From Chrysopogon serrulatus (Eukaryota > Streptophyta > Magnoliopsida > Poales > Poaceae): 64,000 bases of DNA. The first letter of the stretch is position 1. Each line of letters begins with the position of its first letter. A program made the position numbers and the translations under genes. The notes under the pieces were generated by a model. It saw only the letters and a program-made list of their open reading frames with translations. It did no database searches and was not told the origin of the DNA. This document shows positions 42,642 through 53,622 of the stretch, one piece after another. The stretch lies in assembly GCA_015844335.1 (NCBI GenBank), contig JADLZL010003926.1:310001-374000 (forward strand), read 5' to 3'.

Positions 42642-43265
42642 TTGCTTACTCTACCCGATATCCATCGAGATTTTGTGATATATTGTGACGCATCTCGCCA
42701 AGGATTAGGATGCGTATTAATGCAAGACGGCAAAGTTGTCGCATATGCCTCACGACAACTAAAGAAGCACGAAGAGAATTATCCAACACACGATTTGGAA
42801 TTAGCAGCTGTGGTACACGCACTAAAGATATGGAGACACTATCTGATTGGAAATAAATGCGAATTATTCACAGACCACAAGAGCCTGAAGTACATATTCA
42901 CCCAACCCGACCTCAACCTAAGACAAAGAAGATGGCTGGAATTAATCAAGGATTACGATATAAGTGTACAATATCACCCAGGAAAAGCCAACGTAGTCGC
43001 AGACGCCTTAAGTCGGAAGCCCCATTGCCACCATATGACTACTTTAAACCAAAGGCCGGAGATAACGCGAGAAGTACAACGATTAAATCTGCAAATAGTC
43101 CCTCAAGGAACACTGAATATGCTACAAGTACAACCGACACTGGAACAACGCATCAAAGAAGCTCAGGACAAGGACGAAGGAATACGAATATACAAGGAGA
43201 AAAAGCAAAAAGGAACTCACGAGGATTTCGGTCGACCGGGAAGGAAAGCTATGGTTCGAAGATAG
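42642..43265 (+). CDS. RNase H domain of the retrotransposon
   Basis: An open frame carries the gypsy RNase H with the catalytic IYCDASRQGLGCVLMQDG, ENYPTHDLELAAVVHALKIW, FTDHKSLKYIF and VVADALSRK. The frame is intact over the RNase H domain and is lost in the linker before the integrase. Confidence 0.88.
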   Translation: MLTLPDIHRDFVIYCDASRQGLGCVLMQDGKVVAYASRQLKKHEENYPTHDLELAAVVHALKIWRHYLIGNKCELFTDHKSLKYIFTQPDLNLRQRRWLELIKDYDISVQYHPGKANVVADALSRKPHCHHMTTLNQRPEITREVQRLNLQIVPQGTLNMLQVQPTLEQRIKEAQDKDEGIRIYKEKKQKGTHEDFGRPGRKAMVRR

Positions 43266-43305
43266 AATATGTGTACCACAAGATCAAGAACTTCGTAACT
43301 TAATA

Positions 43306-44502
43306 ATGGGCGAGGCTCATAACTCCACATACTCCATGCACCCGGGATCCACCAAAATGTACATGGACCTGAAACAAAAGTATTGGTGGGATGGAATGAA
43401 GACAGATATCGCAAATTATGTCGCCCGATGCGATACGTGTCGACGGGTAAAAGCGGAACATCAAAGACCAGCAGGACTACTCCAACCACTACAAGTACCC
43501 CAATGGAAATGGGATGAAATAAGCATGGATTTTATAGTGGGGCTACCAAGGACACCAAAGGGACATGATTCGATATGGGTAATCGTGGACCGTTTAACAA
43601 AAGTGGCACATTTTATCCCTGTAAGGACTGATTTTCGAGCTAGCCGATTGGCAAAGTTATACATTGAGAATATACTCAGATTACATGGAGTACCTAGCCG
43701 CATAGTATCGGACAGAGGAACACAATTCACCTCGAGGTTTTGGAAAAGCTTACACAAGGCCTTGGGCACACACTTGGATTTTAGTTCAGCTTATCACCCA
43801 CAAACTGACGGCCAGACGGAACGTGTTAATCAAATACTAGAAGACATGTTGAGGGCCTGTGTACTTACCTACGGAAAAGATTGGGAGCAAAGCCTAGCAT
43901 TCGCGGAATTTTCGTACAACAATAGCTATCAAGCAAGCTTGAAAATAACCCCCTTTGAAGCATTGTATGGGAGAAGGTGCAGAACCCCCTTGATGTGGTC
44001 CGAAGTAGGAGAAAGAAGCTTGTTCGGACCAGACATGATAAAAGAAGCCGAGGAACAAGTGGCCAAGATTCGGGAAAATCTAAAAGCCGCGCAAAGCAGG
44101 CAGAAAAGCTACTCGGATAACCGCCGAAAACCATTAGACTTTCAACCAGGAGACTTCGCATACTTAAAAGTATCCCCCATACGAGGTACCCGAAGATTCC
44201 AAGTAAGGGGAAAGCTAGCACCTAGGTATATTGGGCCATACCAAATCACCGAGAAAATTGGGGCGGTAGCATACCGACTAGAACTACCACCAGAAATGTC
44301 CGATGTGCATGACGTATTCCACGTCTCGCAACTCAAGAAATGCCTAAGAGTACCTGAGGAACAAGCATCACCAGAAGTCATGGACTTGCAACCGGATCTG
44401 CAATACCAAGAAAGACCAATCAAGATATTGGATGTTGCCGTTAGGCAAACAAGAAGGACAGCAGTCAGATTTTGTCGGGTACAATGGAGCAATCATACGT
44501 AA
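43306..44502 (+). CDS. Integrase of the retrotransposon (intact core)
   Basis: A 398-codon open frame. The HHCC zinc module has AHNSTYSMHPGS and CDTCRRVK. The DDE core has MDFIVGLPRTPKGHD, IVSDRGTQFTSRFW and HPQTDGQTERVNQ. It ends with a GKLAPRYIGPYQI module and a segment like the start of a chromodomain (RPIKILD...VQWSNH) cut by a stop at 44500-44502. The expected rest of that domain continues in a neighbouring frame (EATREREDDLKKEFPH). Chromodomains target insertion to heterochromatin; here it is truncated. Confidence 0.9.
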   Translation: MGEAHNSTYSMHPGSTKMYMDLKQKYWWDGMKTDIANYVARCDTCRRVKAEHQRPAGLLQPLQVPQWKWDEISMDFIVGLPRTPKGHDSIWVIVDRLTKVAHFIPVRTDFRASRLAKLYIENILRLHGVPSRIVSDRGTQFTSRFWKSLHKALGTHLDFSSAYHPQTDGQTERVNQILEDMLRACVLTYGKDWEQSLAFAEFSYNNSYQASLKITPFEALYGRRCRTPLMWSEVGERSLFGPDMIKEAEEQVAKIRENLKAAQSRQKSYSDNRRKPLDFQPGDFAYLKVSPIRGTRRFQVRGKLAPRYIGPYQITEKIGAVAYRLELPPEMSDVHDVFHVSQLKKCLRVPEEQASPEVMDLQPDLQYQERPIKILDVAVRQTRRTAVRFCRVQWSNHT

Positions 44503-44595
44503 GCGAAGCCACACGGGAACGAGAAGACGATCTCAAGAAAGAATTCCCGCACTGTTTGAGGAGCGAAGACGAATCTCGAGGACGAGATTCTCTTT

Positions 44596-44603
44596 AAGGG
44601 GGG
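44596..44603 (+). other. Polypurine tract before the 3' LTR
   Basis: AAGGGGGG, six bases upstream of the TGTAAC start of the 3' LTR, in the position for plus-strand DNA priming. Confidence 0.75.
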
Positions 44604-44609
44604 TAGGTT

Positions 44610-47600
44610 TGTAACACCCCGGATTTTTTTTGAACTTTTTTTTCGAAAAATCACCAAAAATTTGAACTTATTAAAACTTTTCAAAAACCCTTTTTGCATT
44701 GAGGTGTTTAGCAGCATAGAACTAGTGTGGCAAAGCATATAACCCATCCCATGCATTGTAGATTCAAACTCATTCAAATTTATAAGCACATGCACTTAGA
44801 AAATAAGAGAAAAGAAATGGAAAAGGAAAAGGAAAAGGAAAAAAGGAGCTCGGGCTCCATTTTCGGCTTCGGCCAGCCAGCAGCCCACCGCCCTCTCTCT
44901 TCCCTTCTCTTCTCCCCCTCTCTTTCCTTCGGCGTGGGCCGGCCCAAGCGGCCGGCAAGCGGCGGCGGCCAAAGACCGTGCGCCCGCCTCTCCTTCCCTC
45001 CGCGCCGATGGCAGGCGGGCCCCGCTGTCATCATCGTCGTCTACCTCCGACGATAAGGGAGGCACGCGATAGCGATACGCGTCGAGCGCCGCCTCGGGCT
45101 CGCCATTACCGCCTCCGCTCCGCCCGAATGGATAAGGATGTCGACACACCCCGCCAGCGCGGTACCCTCTCTTCTCTCTCCTCTCTCTCTCACGCTCTCC
45201 CGCACCTTCTCGGCGGCACTGCGCCACCGCGGCTTAGCCCGACGAGCTCGGATGAGCTCATCCATGGCGCGCGCACAAGGACCGCCTCACGCGTGGCCAA
45301 CCGACCTCGCGAATTCAAACGCGAAGCGCCTAACGGCTAGGCGTGGGCGGACGGAAATATCTTTCCCCGCCGAACGCCAACGCCGGCCTATAAATAGGCC
45401 GGCGGGCGCCCTCCGCCATCGCCCTCGCCATTCCGAGCTCCGCCGGGGGCGAGGAACACTCCCTCTCCACCCTCAATTCTCTTCTCCTCCCCTCCATCGA
45501 GCTTGAGCTCGACTGCCCCCAACTTGGGAGCAACCGGCGCCGTTAGGACCGCCGCCCAAAATTCAAGCTTCCTGCTGCATCTCCGGCCAATTGGGTTCGA
45601 GGTGAGCTCTCCGAGCCCCTCCTCCACCTTTTCCTTTCCCCAGATTCCTTCCCCCTCTCTGTGTCGCACTACCATGGGGCGCCGACGCCCGCCAACGCCT
45701 AAGCCGCCCGGTCACCTACTGGCATGGCTCGGCAAGGCTGTCTAGCACCTCTACCTTATTCCCGGACCACACCTCACACGCCACGCACAATGCGGGCCGA
45801 TTGAGGGCCACGCACACACACATTCCGGCGCGCCCCGCCGGGGAACCCCGCCGTCGCCACTAAGGGCGTCTAGTCGCCCGACCAGCTCACCAGGCTGCGG
45901 CTGGAGTCACCCGCACCGTACACCACTCCCTTTCCCTCAGGAGACGCCACGTCGCGCCGCCGAGCACCTCGGCGCCGACCCTCCTCTCAGCATTCGGCCA
46001 CTCCTCCTCTCCCTCGCTCACTGGCAATGCGGGGGCCTGCCCAACGGGTGCCTGTGCGCCGCGCCGCTCGCGCCGTCCCTCTCCCCTCCCTCTCGGCCGA
46101 CGCGTGGGACCCAAGGCCAACGGCGTCAGCGTGCCCACGTCCGACCAGCGCCCGTTCCGTTCTCTTCTCTCTCTGCGTGGGGGCCGAGGCGGCGCCGTCC
46201 GACGCCGTCACGCCATCCGGCCCCACCTGTCATACACACACACACAGCACACACACCTTCTCGGGTACACTAGGGGAAAATGCTAGGTGCACCCGGCTAT
46301 TGTACACAGAGTATTAATTCTCCATTTTCTAGTGTTAGAAAAATTCCAGAAAAATTTGTAAATAAACTACTTGTCATGTAGAATTTAACTATGTAGTTTG
46401 CACACTAATCCATGCATTATAGATAACAACCAAAATTCCATTTAGTAATTAGGGTTTTAAATGAATAAGAATAAACTTCGGAAATTTATAACTTTTGCAT
46501 TTTAACTCCGATTTAGGTCAAACCACTTTCTAAATTCTCCTAAAATCATGCTCTATGCATTGCATCCAGTGCCACTACCTAGTTCTATATTTGCATATGT
46601 GTGTTTCTTTTATTCTTTAGCGGTAGTCTTACCCGATAGAAAATCCCCCACCAGGGGAGGACGAGCATCAGGACACCGAGGACCCGGATTACGTCGCGAA
46701 CATCGACGGTGTCGACCCCACAGGCAAGTCCTAATTTCCACCTCTCTACCATCCTTCTATCTTAATTATAAATTGACCCTTTACTAAAGAGTATATGATA
46801 ATGTGATAATGTGATCATGAAATAACCGGATAAAGTGATTATATATGCTATGACTTGAAACGGGTAGGGGTAATCTAAGTGTAGATTACTTGGCGGATAT
46901 TACTGCGAAGGATATCCTGTCGGAGATACCTGTTTTGGTCACCCCTAAGGACCGGTTCATAGTCTCTTATTCATCCTCGTGTGATATTTTCGCATACGAC
47001 CACACGTCTATATGGGTAGACTTGGTCTCACACCCCGTTAAGGGTGAAGTATGTTTCCACTTAGGAGGCCGGTGTAGGCAAACGGTAGAGCAGAGACGGC
47101 GTAGGATGCTATGTGATCTTCCATGGTGCGGTTGGGCGTGGACGCTATGTGATCTTCCACGTAAAATTGTTGGGTGCACATTTGCTAGCTATATACATAT
47201 ATTCATATATTCTAAGTGTGGATGCTAAGTGATCTTCCACAAAGTGTGTGAGGGCATGGGTTGCGAGAGAGCTTCCATGCCCCGGGTTAGGCATAGGAAG
47301 AAGAGTGGTCTTCCCCGCTTAACTTTTCCCAACCCCTGAGCGCCGTAGTGGAAATGTATGGAACCCTAAGGAATGCATACTATCGGGTACGAGGTCTCGG
47401 TAGTTCTTTTCTAACCCTTGGCCGGGGAAGGAATCGTAATTACCGTGTGGGGAAAAGTGTACACCCTCTGCAGAGTTATTAGAATCTATTCGAATAGCCA
47501 CGTCCTTGGAATGGGCAAATGCCGGGATGGGGACGCTATGATTAGAATATTATACGATTAATGAGATGACGATAACTTTATGATTATGAAATGGACTAAC

Positions 47601-48115
47601 ACGGGACTAGTGAGGAGGATAATACCCTACTAGGCCCAACCCTAATTTTTATCATCACTCTTTTCCACCAATAAGTTGGGACTTGCTGAGTACGTAAGTG
47701 CTCACCCCTCTTTGCTATGCAGACTATGACCTCGGAGATGATCGCGACTATGAAGAGGAGGTGGACCCTGATGTCTAGGAGCTGCGTAAGGATCCCGACG
47801 CACCGGATCGGATCGTAGGAGTTAGGCTTCGACTACGCTCAAGATGCCTGTGGAGTAGTTACTACGCCGCTAGAATAATTAGTCTCGCCTTAGAATCTAC
47901 CCTGTAATAAAGCCGAACCCCTTGCGGCCCTAGTCATTCCACATGTAACCCAAGGGCTATGCCCTAACGATGTAGAACCCTTTTATTCAATATCAATAAA
48001 GCTCGGAACTTTCTCTTAAATCGGTGTGCCATTTCTGTGCATAATAGACGTATTTGTGCGTGATCCTGGCGCAAATACGGGTATTTCTCTGGACTCTCAA
48101 AATGAGGGGCCGACA
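44610..48115 (+). repeat. 3' LTR (3506 bp)
   Basis: Same ends and signals as the 5' LTR (TATA box 45389-45396, AATAAA 47995-48000). The first 250 bp or so are identical to the 5' LTR. The GC-rich part (about 44860-46310) differs by many small indels, while the AT-rich remainder is nearly identical. Confidence 0.93.
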
Positions 48116-48120
48116 AAGTT

Positions 48121-50666
48121 CAACAGAGCTACTTCATTATGTTCTTCTCTTACAAATCATGACGATATATAAAAGGAAAATTGTGCTTTAGAACACAGTT
48201 AGAATGCGTAATATGCTATTGGATACTGTCATAAGTGAAATATATCCAGTATCATCATTACAAAATCGTGTCCATTTGTTTATACCCTTGTCTATTATTT
48301 TATTTATTTTTTAGATTCTAAGAGAGAGAAGGTGAGTGAAATATTGTTTATACCCTTGTCTAACCTCCGGTTTCTTCACATATATTTGCCGTAACACGTA
48401 ATAGCTGTTAGACAGCCAACAAAATTGGAGAAAAAGCCATATATTTAGCATTACCGGCACGCGTGTCTCTCGCTCTCTGCCGGAGCCGGATCAGAGTACT
48501 AGCGCAAGCGCAACCACCATCCTTCACCTACCATCTGGGAATTGGCACTACCATGCGTTCCAAGTTTCCAGTGGCACGATACACTTAGAGACTAGAGAGT
48601 GCTTCGGCAAGCATGCAATGTGGAGGAGAAAGGCAAAAGTTTTACTGAGTTTTTTTCGAAAAAGGAAAGAAAAGGAGAAATGATGTTTACTGCTGATCGT
48701 GTTTTGGAGAGCCATAGCCATCATCAGGCGGCATGGTCAGTCGTAGCTCTCATAGTAACTGCTAGGAAACTGCAGTCCCAGAGAAGACAGACACAGTAAG
48801 CCCCACTACATATGTACCTGCTGGCCGACCGGGTGCCGAGTGGGTACTAATTTAATTACCTGGACGTCCAGAATTCGTCCAGGTCGTCATGCTGAATAAT
48901 TCATATGTAGAAAACAGGTCCACGCACGATCGATCTTCATGCAAGCTAGCTAGCTCTTGCACGATCTACAAATGGGCAACGGCATATCATAAGTTGGTGA
49001 GACAGACAGAGAAAAGAGCCATGCATTTTCTCTCTGAAAACTTTTGGAAACCATGTATTTCAATCTCTGAAAATGTTTGGAAAATTGGCTTGCTAGCGGT
49101 CAATCAGTCATGACTCATGATCCATGCATGATGCGCACGAGGTGTCGGAATTGCAGGCATAGACAGCAGCTAGTGGCTACTTTATTTGCAAGTCCAAATT
49201 CTGTCCAGGAGATCTTCTGGACAGTGCGTGCCGGCCAGCAGGTGTGCTCCTAGGAACGTATCGATCGGTGCTGGAAATTATGAGGAGTCGCGCCGGTCGC
49301 CCATTTTCAGCTATGCATACCAGCATGGTCAAAAAAACCTAAAGGCAACAGAAAATATGCCATGCTTTCACCAGAATCCTGGCTGGCATCAGGCTAGAGG
49401 CTATACGTATCACATGCATCCATGCTGCTGAACAGCTGAAGTGCTGAGTGCGTGCTCAGAGCCTGAGAAGCTGAGACGCAGATACTTCGTTCTTCTTTCT
49501 GAAAACTTTTGGAAATAATGGAGAGTAGTTTCAGGGTCTTCGTGCCCGCTGCATGCCACCATACACTCGGCACAACCTCGTACGCAAGTATGTCGTCGGC
49601 GGCTCGGCGCCACGGCGAAGACCGAAGAAAGCTGCACGATGTTTTGTCTGTAAAATGAATAACATTTTGTGATAAATAAATTTGAATAAATATATTACGA
49701 GGGTGTAACCTTTTTGGGCCCAAACCCGTTCATAGTCGAGCCCAACCCATCATCCCTTCTCTCATTTTCTTCTTTCTTTAGAAAAAAAAGGTGTCTTTTT
49801 ACCTATCTACTAGTATAAACTATGGGATATACACTATTGTCACAGTCCGATTTTCCTCCTCAAACTCTAAAATCAGGCAATTTATACTGAAAAGGAGTTA
49901 AGTAATGAAACGCACAAGATTTTGTAGCATGGACGATACATAAACGTTGAATTCCTTATCTTCCAATATAGAGGATGAAGTGCTGTCAACAAATGCAATT
50001 CTGATACTCACGAATCTGAGAGCTGCTGGTAGTGCAGGATTGTCTTCTTGACCCCCAAAAAAAACATTCAGATTTTGTGCATTGTTTTTCCCTCTGTTTA
50101 GGTTTCCAGTCTCTGCTTTTGTCGGTGATGCACTAGTCCACAAATGCGTTGCCGTCGAAAGTAGCGAAGGGCAAATGGATTTATCCTCTTGTTTGAATTG
50201 GAAGATGAAACGGAGACTTCACATGCATCATGCATGGCCCATGAAAGCTACCACCATCTTTGCTTTAGTTCAGGCTGGTGTGGAGGAGACGTCAGAAACT
50301 AGCAGTGTCGATGCAGAACAAAAATTGGATGGAAGGGCTCAAGGAAATGGCGGACACAGGAGCTGAAGGAGTTTGTTCTGTTGTGGAAGGGCGTCCGGCC
50401 GGCGTACGGGACGTCAGGCTACCTGACAACAGGAACAGCATCACTTGGGATTTGGGAAGCTGACTGAAAAAATGATAAGGTATGGTCTCAGTACTCTGCA
50501 AGTACAGTACTGCCGCCTCCCGGCTCAGGTCGTTCGTTTGCCATTGGAAATCGATCTGAAAGATCAAGGCAGCAGGGAACAAGTTCAGATTCATTCCATC
50601 TATGGCTGACCCTGCGGCAACATGAGCGCGAGATGTAGATTGTAGATGATGAATGAAACCGCTCAT
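48121..50666. other. Spacer with no recognised gene
   Basis: Open frames here (for example 50082-50366) have no conserved domain or codon pattern that I can recognise. CTGAAAACTTTTGGAAA recurs at about 49035 and 49500. No RNA gene was seen. Confidence 0.45.
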
Positions 50667-50668
50667 TA

Positions 50669-50924
50669 CCTCCGTCCCCGCGAAAAGCTGCAATTCCTAG
50701 AATCCGTATCGGTCAAACTTTTTTAACTTTTGACCAACTTTATAAGAAAAAATATCAATATCTATGACATAAAATGAATATCTTATAAAAATACATTATA
50801 CGATAAATTTAATGGTACTAATTTGGTACCATATATCTTAATATTTTTTAAAAAATTTAGTCAAAATTTAAAAAGTTTGACCTAAGATAATTCTAGAAGT
50901 TACAGTACTCATGGACAGAGAAAG
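50669..50924. mobile_element. Diverged Stowaway-like MITE (about 256 bp)
   Basis: It is flanked by TA (50667-50668 and 50925-50926). The ends CCTCCGTCCCCG and CATGGACAGAGAAAG are inverted relatives of the Stowaway consensus, and inner blocks pair too: GGTCAAACTTTTTTAACTTT with AAATTTAAAAAGTTTGACC. Non-coding. Confidence 0.6.
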
Positions 50925-51260
50925 TACATACTCCAGGGGGAGTCACATACATACATGGTCCGAAACGCCAGCAAGGCGAGTAGTATTTCAGGCAAACCTT
51001 TTGTTGTTGGCTTTGGCTCTATCTATTGCTGTTCCTTTCCATTTAAACCGGCTCTTGTAATTTTGTTGCTTCCTCTTAAGATGAAAGAACAGAGCAACTT
51101 GCCATTTGGCCTCAAAGGGAAGGGAAAAAAAATGTATACTCTACATACTCATCTCTGTCTACACCTAACCTCTAGAACAACCCGTTACACATACACACCT
51201 AACAAGTATTTTTTTACCTAGTGGAGTATACATTAAAATTTTCTCTAATTAATCTATACA

Positions 51261-53506
51261 CTACTGAACAAACAATGAAGAAACCGACGTGAACAACGAC
51301 ACGAAACGAACCAAGATTATGTGCAACAACTGCTGTGTTTGTGTATAATAACTATCACTACCACTAGGCCCACCCACGCTGCGTACGTGTATCTTGCTAT
51401 GCCGATGCGCGCTCCTCCTCCTGCTCCGGCGAAGCGCCGCCGCGTCGGCGTCAACGTCCTCCTCCCCCGTGAAGAGGCTGAGCTGGGCCAGCTGACGGGA
51501 GTGGTTACCGATGATGGTGGCTGCGCGCTGGTCCTCGGGGAGTATGATCTCGTATCCGTCCCTGAGCGTGTCCATGCCGTCGTCGAGCAGTTGCCAGAAG
51601 GCGCCGCCGACGAGCGGCCCTCCCCCGGCGGCGGAGTCGTAGATGGAGTCGAGGACGAGGCGGAGGAAGTAGTCCCGCTGGGTGCGATTGGCGCCGGCGA
51701 CGCCCTCCCAGCGGAACTTGCCGTACTCGGTGACGAGCAGCGGCATGCCGAGGTAGAGCTCCGTGTCGCGCTCGTGGGAGCGCGTCCAGTTGCGGAAGAA
51801 GGCGAGCTGGTCGGCGGCGGCCTTGCCCCAGAGCCAGACGTCCGGGTAGAGGTGGATGGTGGCGAAGTCGACGCCCCGCGCGCGGTGCGTCTCCACGAAG
51901 TTGGTGCCGTAGTAGATGCCCCACGGGTTGAGGTCCTTGCTCTCGTGCGCGCCGTCGCCGTAGAAGCCCTCCAGCCCCGCCGTCACCAGGTGCCCGCCGT
52001 CGATGGACTTGACGAACGGCGCCATCTCCTCCACCCACGCCTGCATTGCACGCACGGTGCGCGTGGTCAAATTCAAATCGACGGCGAAGAAATGAATCTT
52101 CTTCGTGGCCGGTGGATCATGTGGCTCGGTCGACAGGCAGCGTTAATTGCGGTTGCGGCCGGCCATGTCTTTGGGGGTTTTTTTTTTTTCAAAAATTTTG
52201 ATTTGATTTATTGTTTCAAAAAAAATCATTTGATTTAATCAGTGCATGTGCGGCGGGCAGAGCACGACTGGTGCTGAATAATTCAGCGTGGTGCACGAGC
52301 ACGCTGATTGGTAGTGGATGGATCATGAATGGATGGATGGATGGATGGAGGAAGGAGAGGGGTGGTGACCGTGAACGAACTCATATACTCACCTGCACCA
52401 AGGCGCCGGTGGGCTCGGCGTCGCAGCGGGGCTCGTTCATGAGCTCCCAGCCGAGGATGGTGGGGTCGTCCTTGTACGCCACGCCCGTGATGGTGTTCAC
52501 GCGCGTCAGCACCGTCTGCAGGGCATGCATCCCAACAAACACAATCACAACAAGGAAGGAAAGCCTCGTCTTCTACTTGTGTTTCTGGATCGAGATGCAT
52601 GGATTGGCATGGATGAAATGGAAACCACAGAAATGCTTGTTGCTGGCATGCATCGAGAGACTAGCTAGGTAGCCGTCGATCGGTCAGCGTGCAGACACTG
52701 TGAACATACACGGAGACAGCCAGCCAGGGGCATCACGCGTACCTTGACGTGGTTCTTGTAGTAGTCCTTGACGACGGTGGTGTTGAAGAAGTCGTCGGCG
52801 GTGGTGAGGTTGTGGCCGGCGTCCCTGGCCCACTGCACGTACTGGCGCTTGCCGCCGAAGTCGGGGAAGTTGTTGGTGAGGCAGAGGAGGAGGTAGATGC
52901 CGTGCCGCCTCGCCTCGGCGACCACGAAGTCCAGCCCCTGCGGCAGGGAGGAGGAAATGAAGATTCTCTAGCAAAGATTCTTTAACAATAACAGCACCAC
53001 CTCGGCACGCACGACAAGTAGGTCGTCGCGCTTGGGTTTGAATTTGAACGATGAGTTTTAGACAGATAGATGACCTGGAACATGGCCTCGTGGTAGACGC
53101 CCGGCGCCGCCTGCAGCGGCGTGTCGCCGCCGTCGCTGAAGGCCCAGGTGCGCGCGAGGTTGAGGCCGTGGTCGGCCGCCTGGCGGAACGCCGCCACCAC
53201 CTTGCCCCTCCGCGCCGGGTCCGACGCCACCAGCATCAGCCAGTAGGCGTTGAACCCGCTGAAGTAGATGGGCCGGCCTCCGTTTTTTTCGCCTCCGCCT
53301 CCGCTGCCGCCCACCACGAACCGCGTGCCGTTCACGCCCACCATGCCGCCGCCGCCGCCGGCGGCCGTGGTCTCGGCGTCGGAGGCAGCACCAGCAGCGG
53401 CCAGCAGACGACCCTTCTGTCGCCATGGCACCGCGCTAACGCAGGCAGCGGCGGCCAGGAAGGTTAGCAGAAGGAGGATGGCCGGCGCCGGCCGTGGCCT
53501 CGCCAT
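51261..53506 (-). CDS. Mannan endo-1,4-beta-mannosidase (GH5), four exons
   Basis: Secreted hydrolase of beta-1,4-mannans in cell walls and seeds. Exons (minus strand): 53506-53075, 52937-52743, 52515-52393 and 52040-51261, all with GT-AG introns and all in phase 0, giving 509 residues. A signal peptide (about 1-25, ILLLLTFLAAAACVSA) is followed by a Gly-rich linker, then the barrel: FSGFNAYWLM, LNLARTWAFSDGG, LLLCLTNNFPDFGG, GWELMNEPRC with the acid/base Glu (about 237), TIHLYPDVWL, and LLVTEYGKF with the nucleophile Glu (about 355). Both catalytic residues are present. After NHSRQLAQL (about 433) the protein runs about 70 residues more, with Arg/Ser-rich sequence and a hydrophobic end, longer than I expect for the family; a late frameshift or a true extension are both possible. 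Confidence 0.92.
52329..52349. repeat. (ATGG)n microsatellite in the mannanase intron 3
   Basis: About five ATGG/TGGA units between exons 3 and 4. Confidence 0.9.
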
Positions 53507-53610
53507 TGCTGACTCGATGAAGATCCCTCCAGTACACCTGCTGAATGTCGTTCACCGCGGCCCATGCATCGGCTTGTCCGTCGGGTGCAGTGCACGGCCG
53601 GCCGCGCCCG

Positions 53611-53622
53611 CGTATATTAATA
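53611..53622 (-). promoter_or_regulatory. Candidate TATA element of the mannanase gene
   Basis: The minus strand reads CTATTAATATACG about 110 bases upstream of the ATG. It is the only AT-rich box in a GC-rich upstream region, at a plausible distance. Confidence 0.35.

Larger units (their letters stand above)
34985..48115 (+). mobile_element. Ty3/gypsy LTR retrotransposon, chromovirus (Tekay/Del-like)
   Basis: A complete insertion of about 13.1 kb flanked by the 5-bp target duplication AAGTT (34980-34984 and 48116-48120). LTRs begin TGTAAC and end GGCA or GACA. Both are very long (3550 and 3506 bp), so they make up over half of the element. A tRNA-Met-type primer site and an AAGGGGGG polypurine tract are in place. 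The domain order gag, protease, reverse transcriptase, RNase H, integrase defines Ty3/gypsy, and the integrase end resembles chromodomain-bearing Tekay/Del elements. Stops and frame breaks occur in the gag and reverse transcriptase parts, so it cannot be autonomous as read. Confidence 0.92.
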
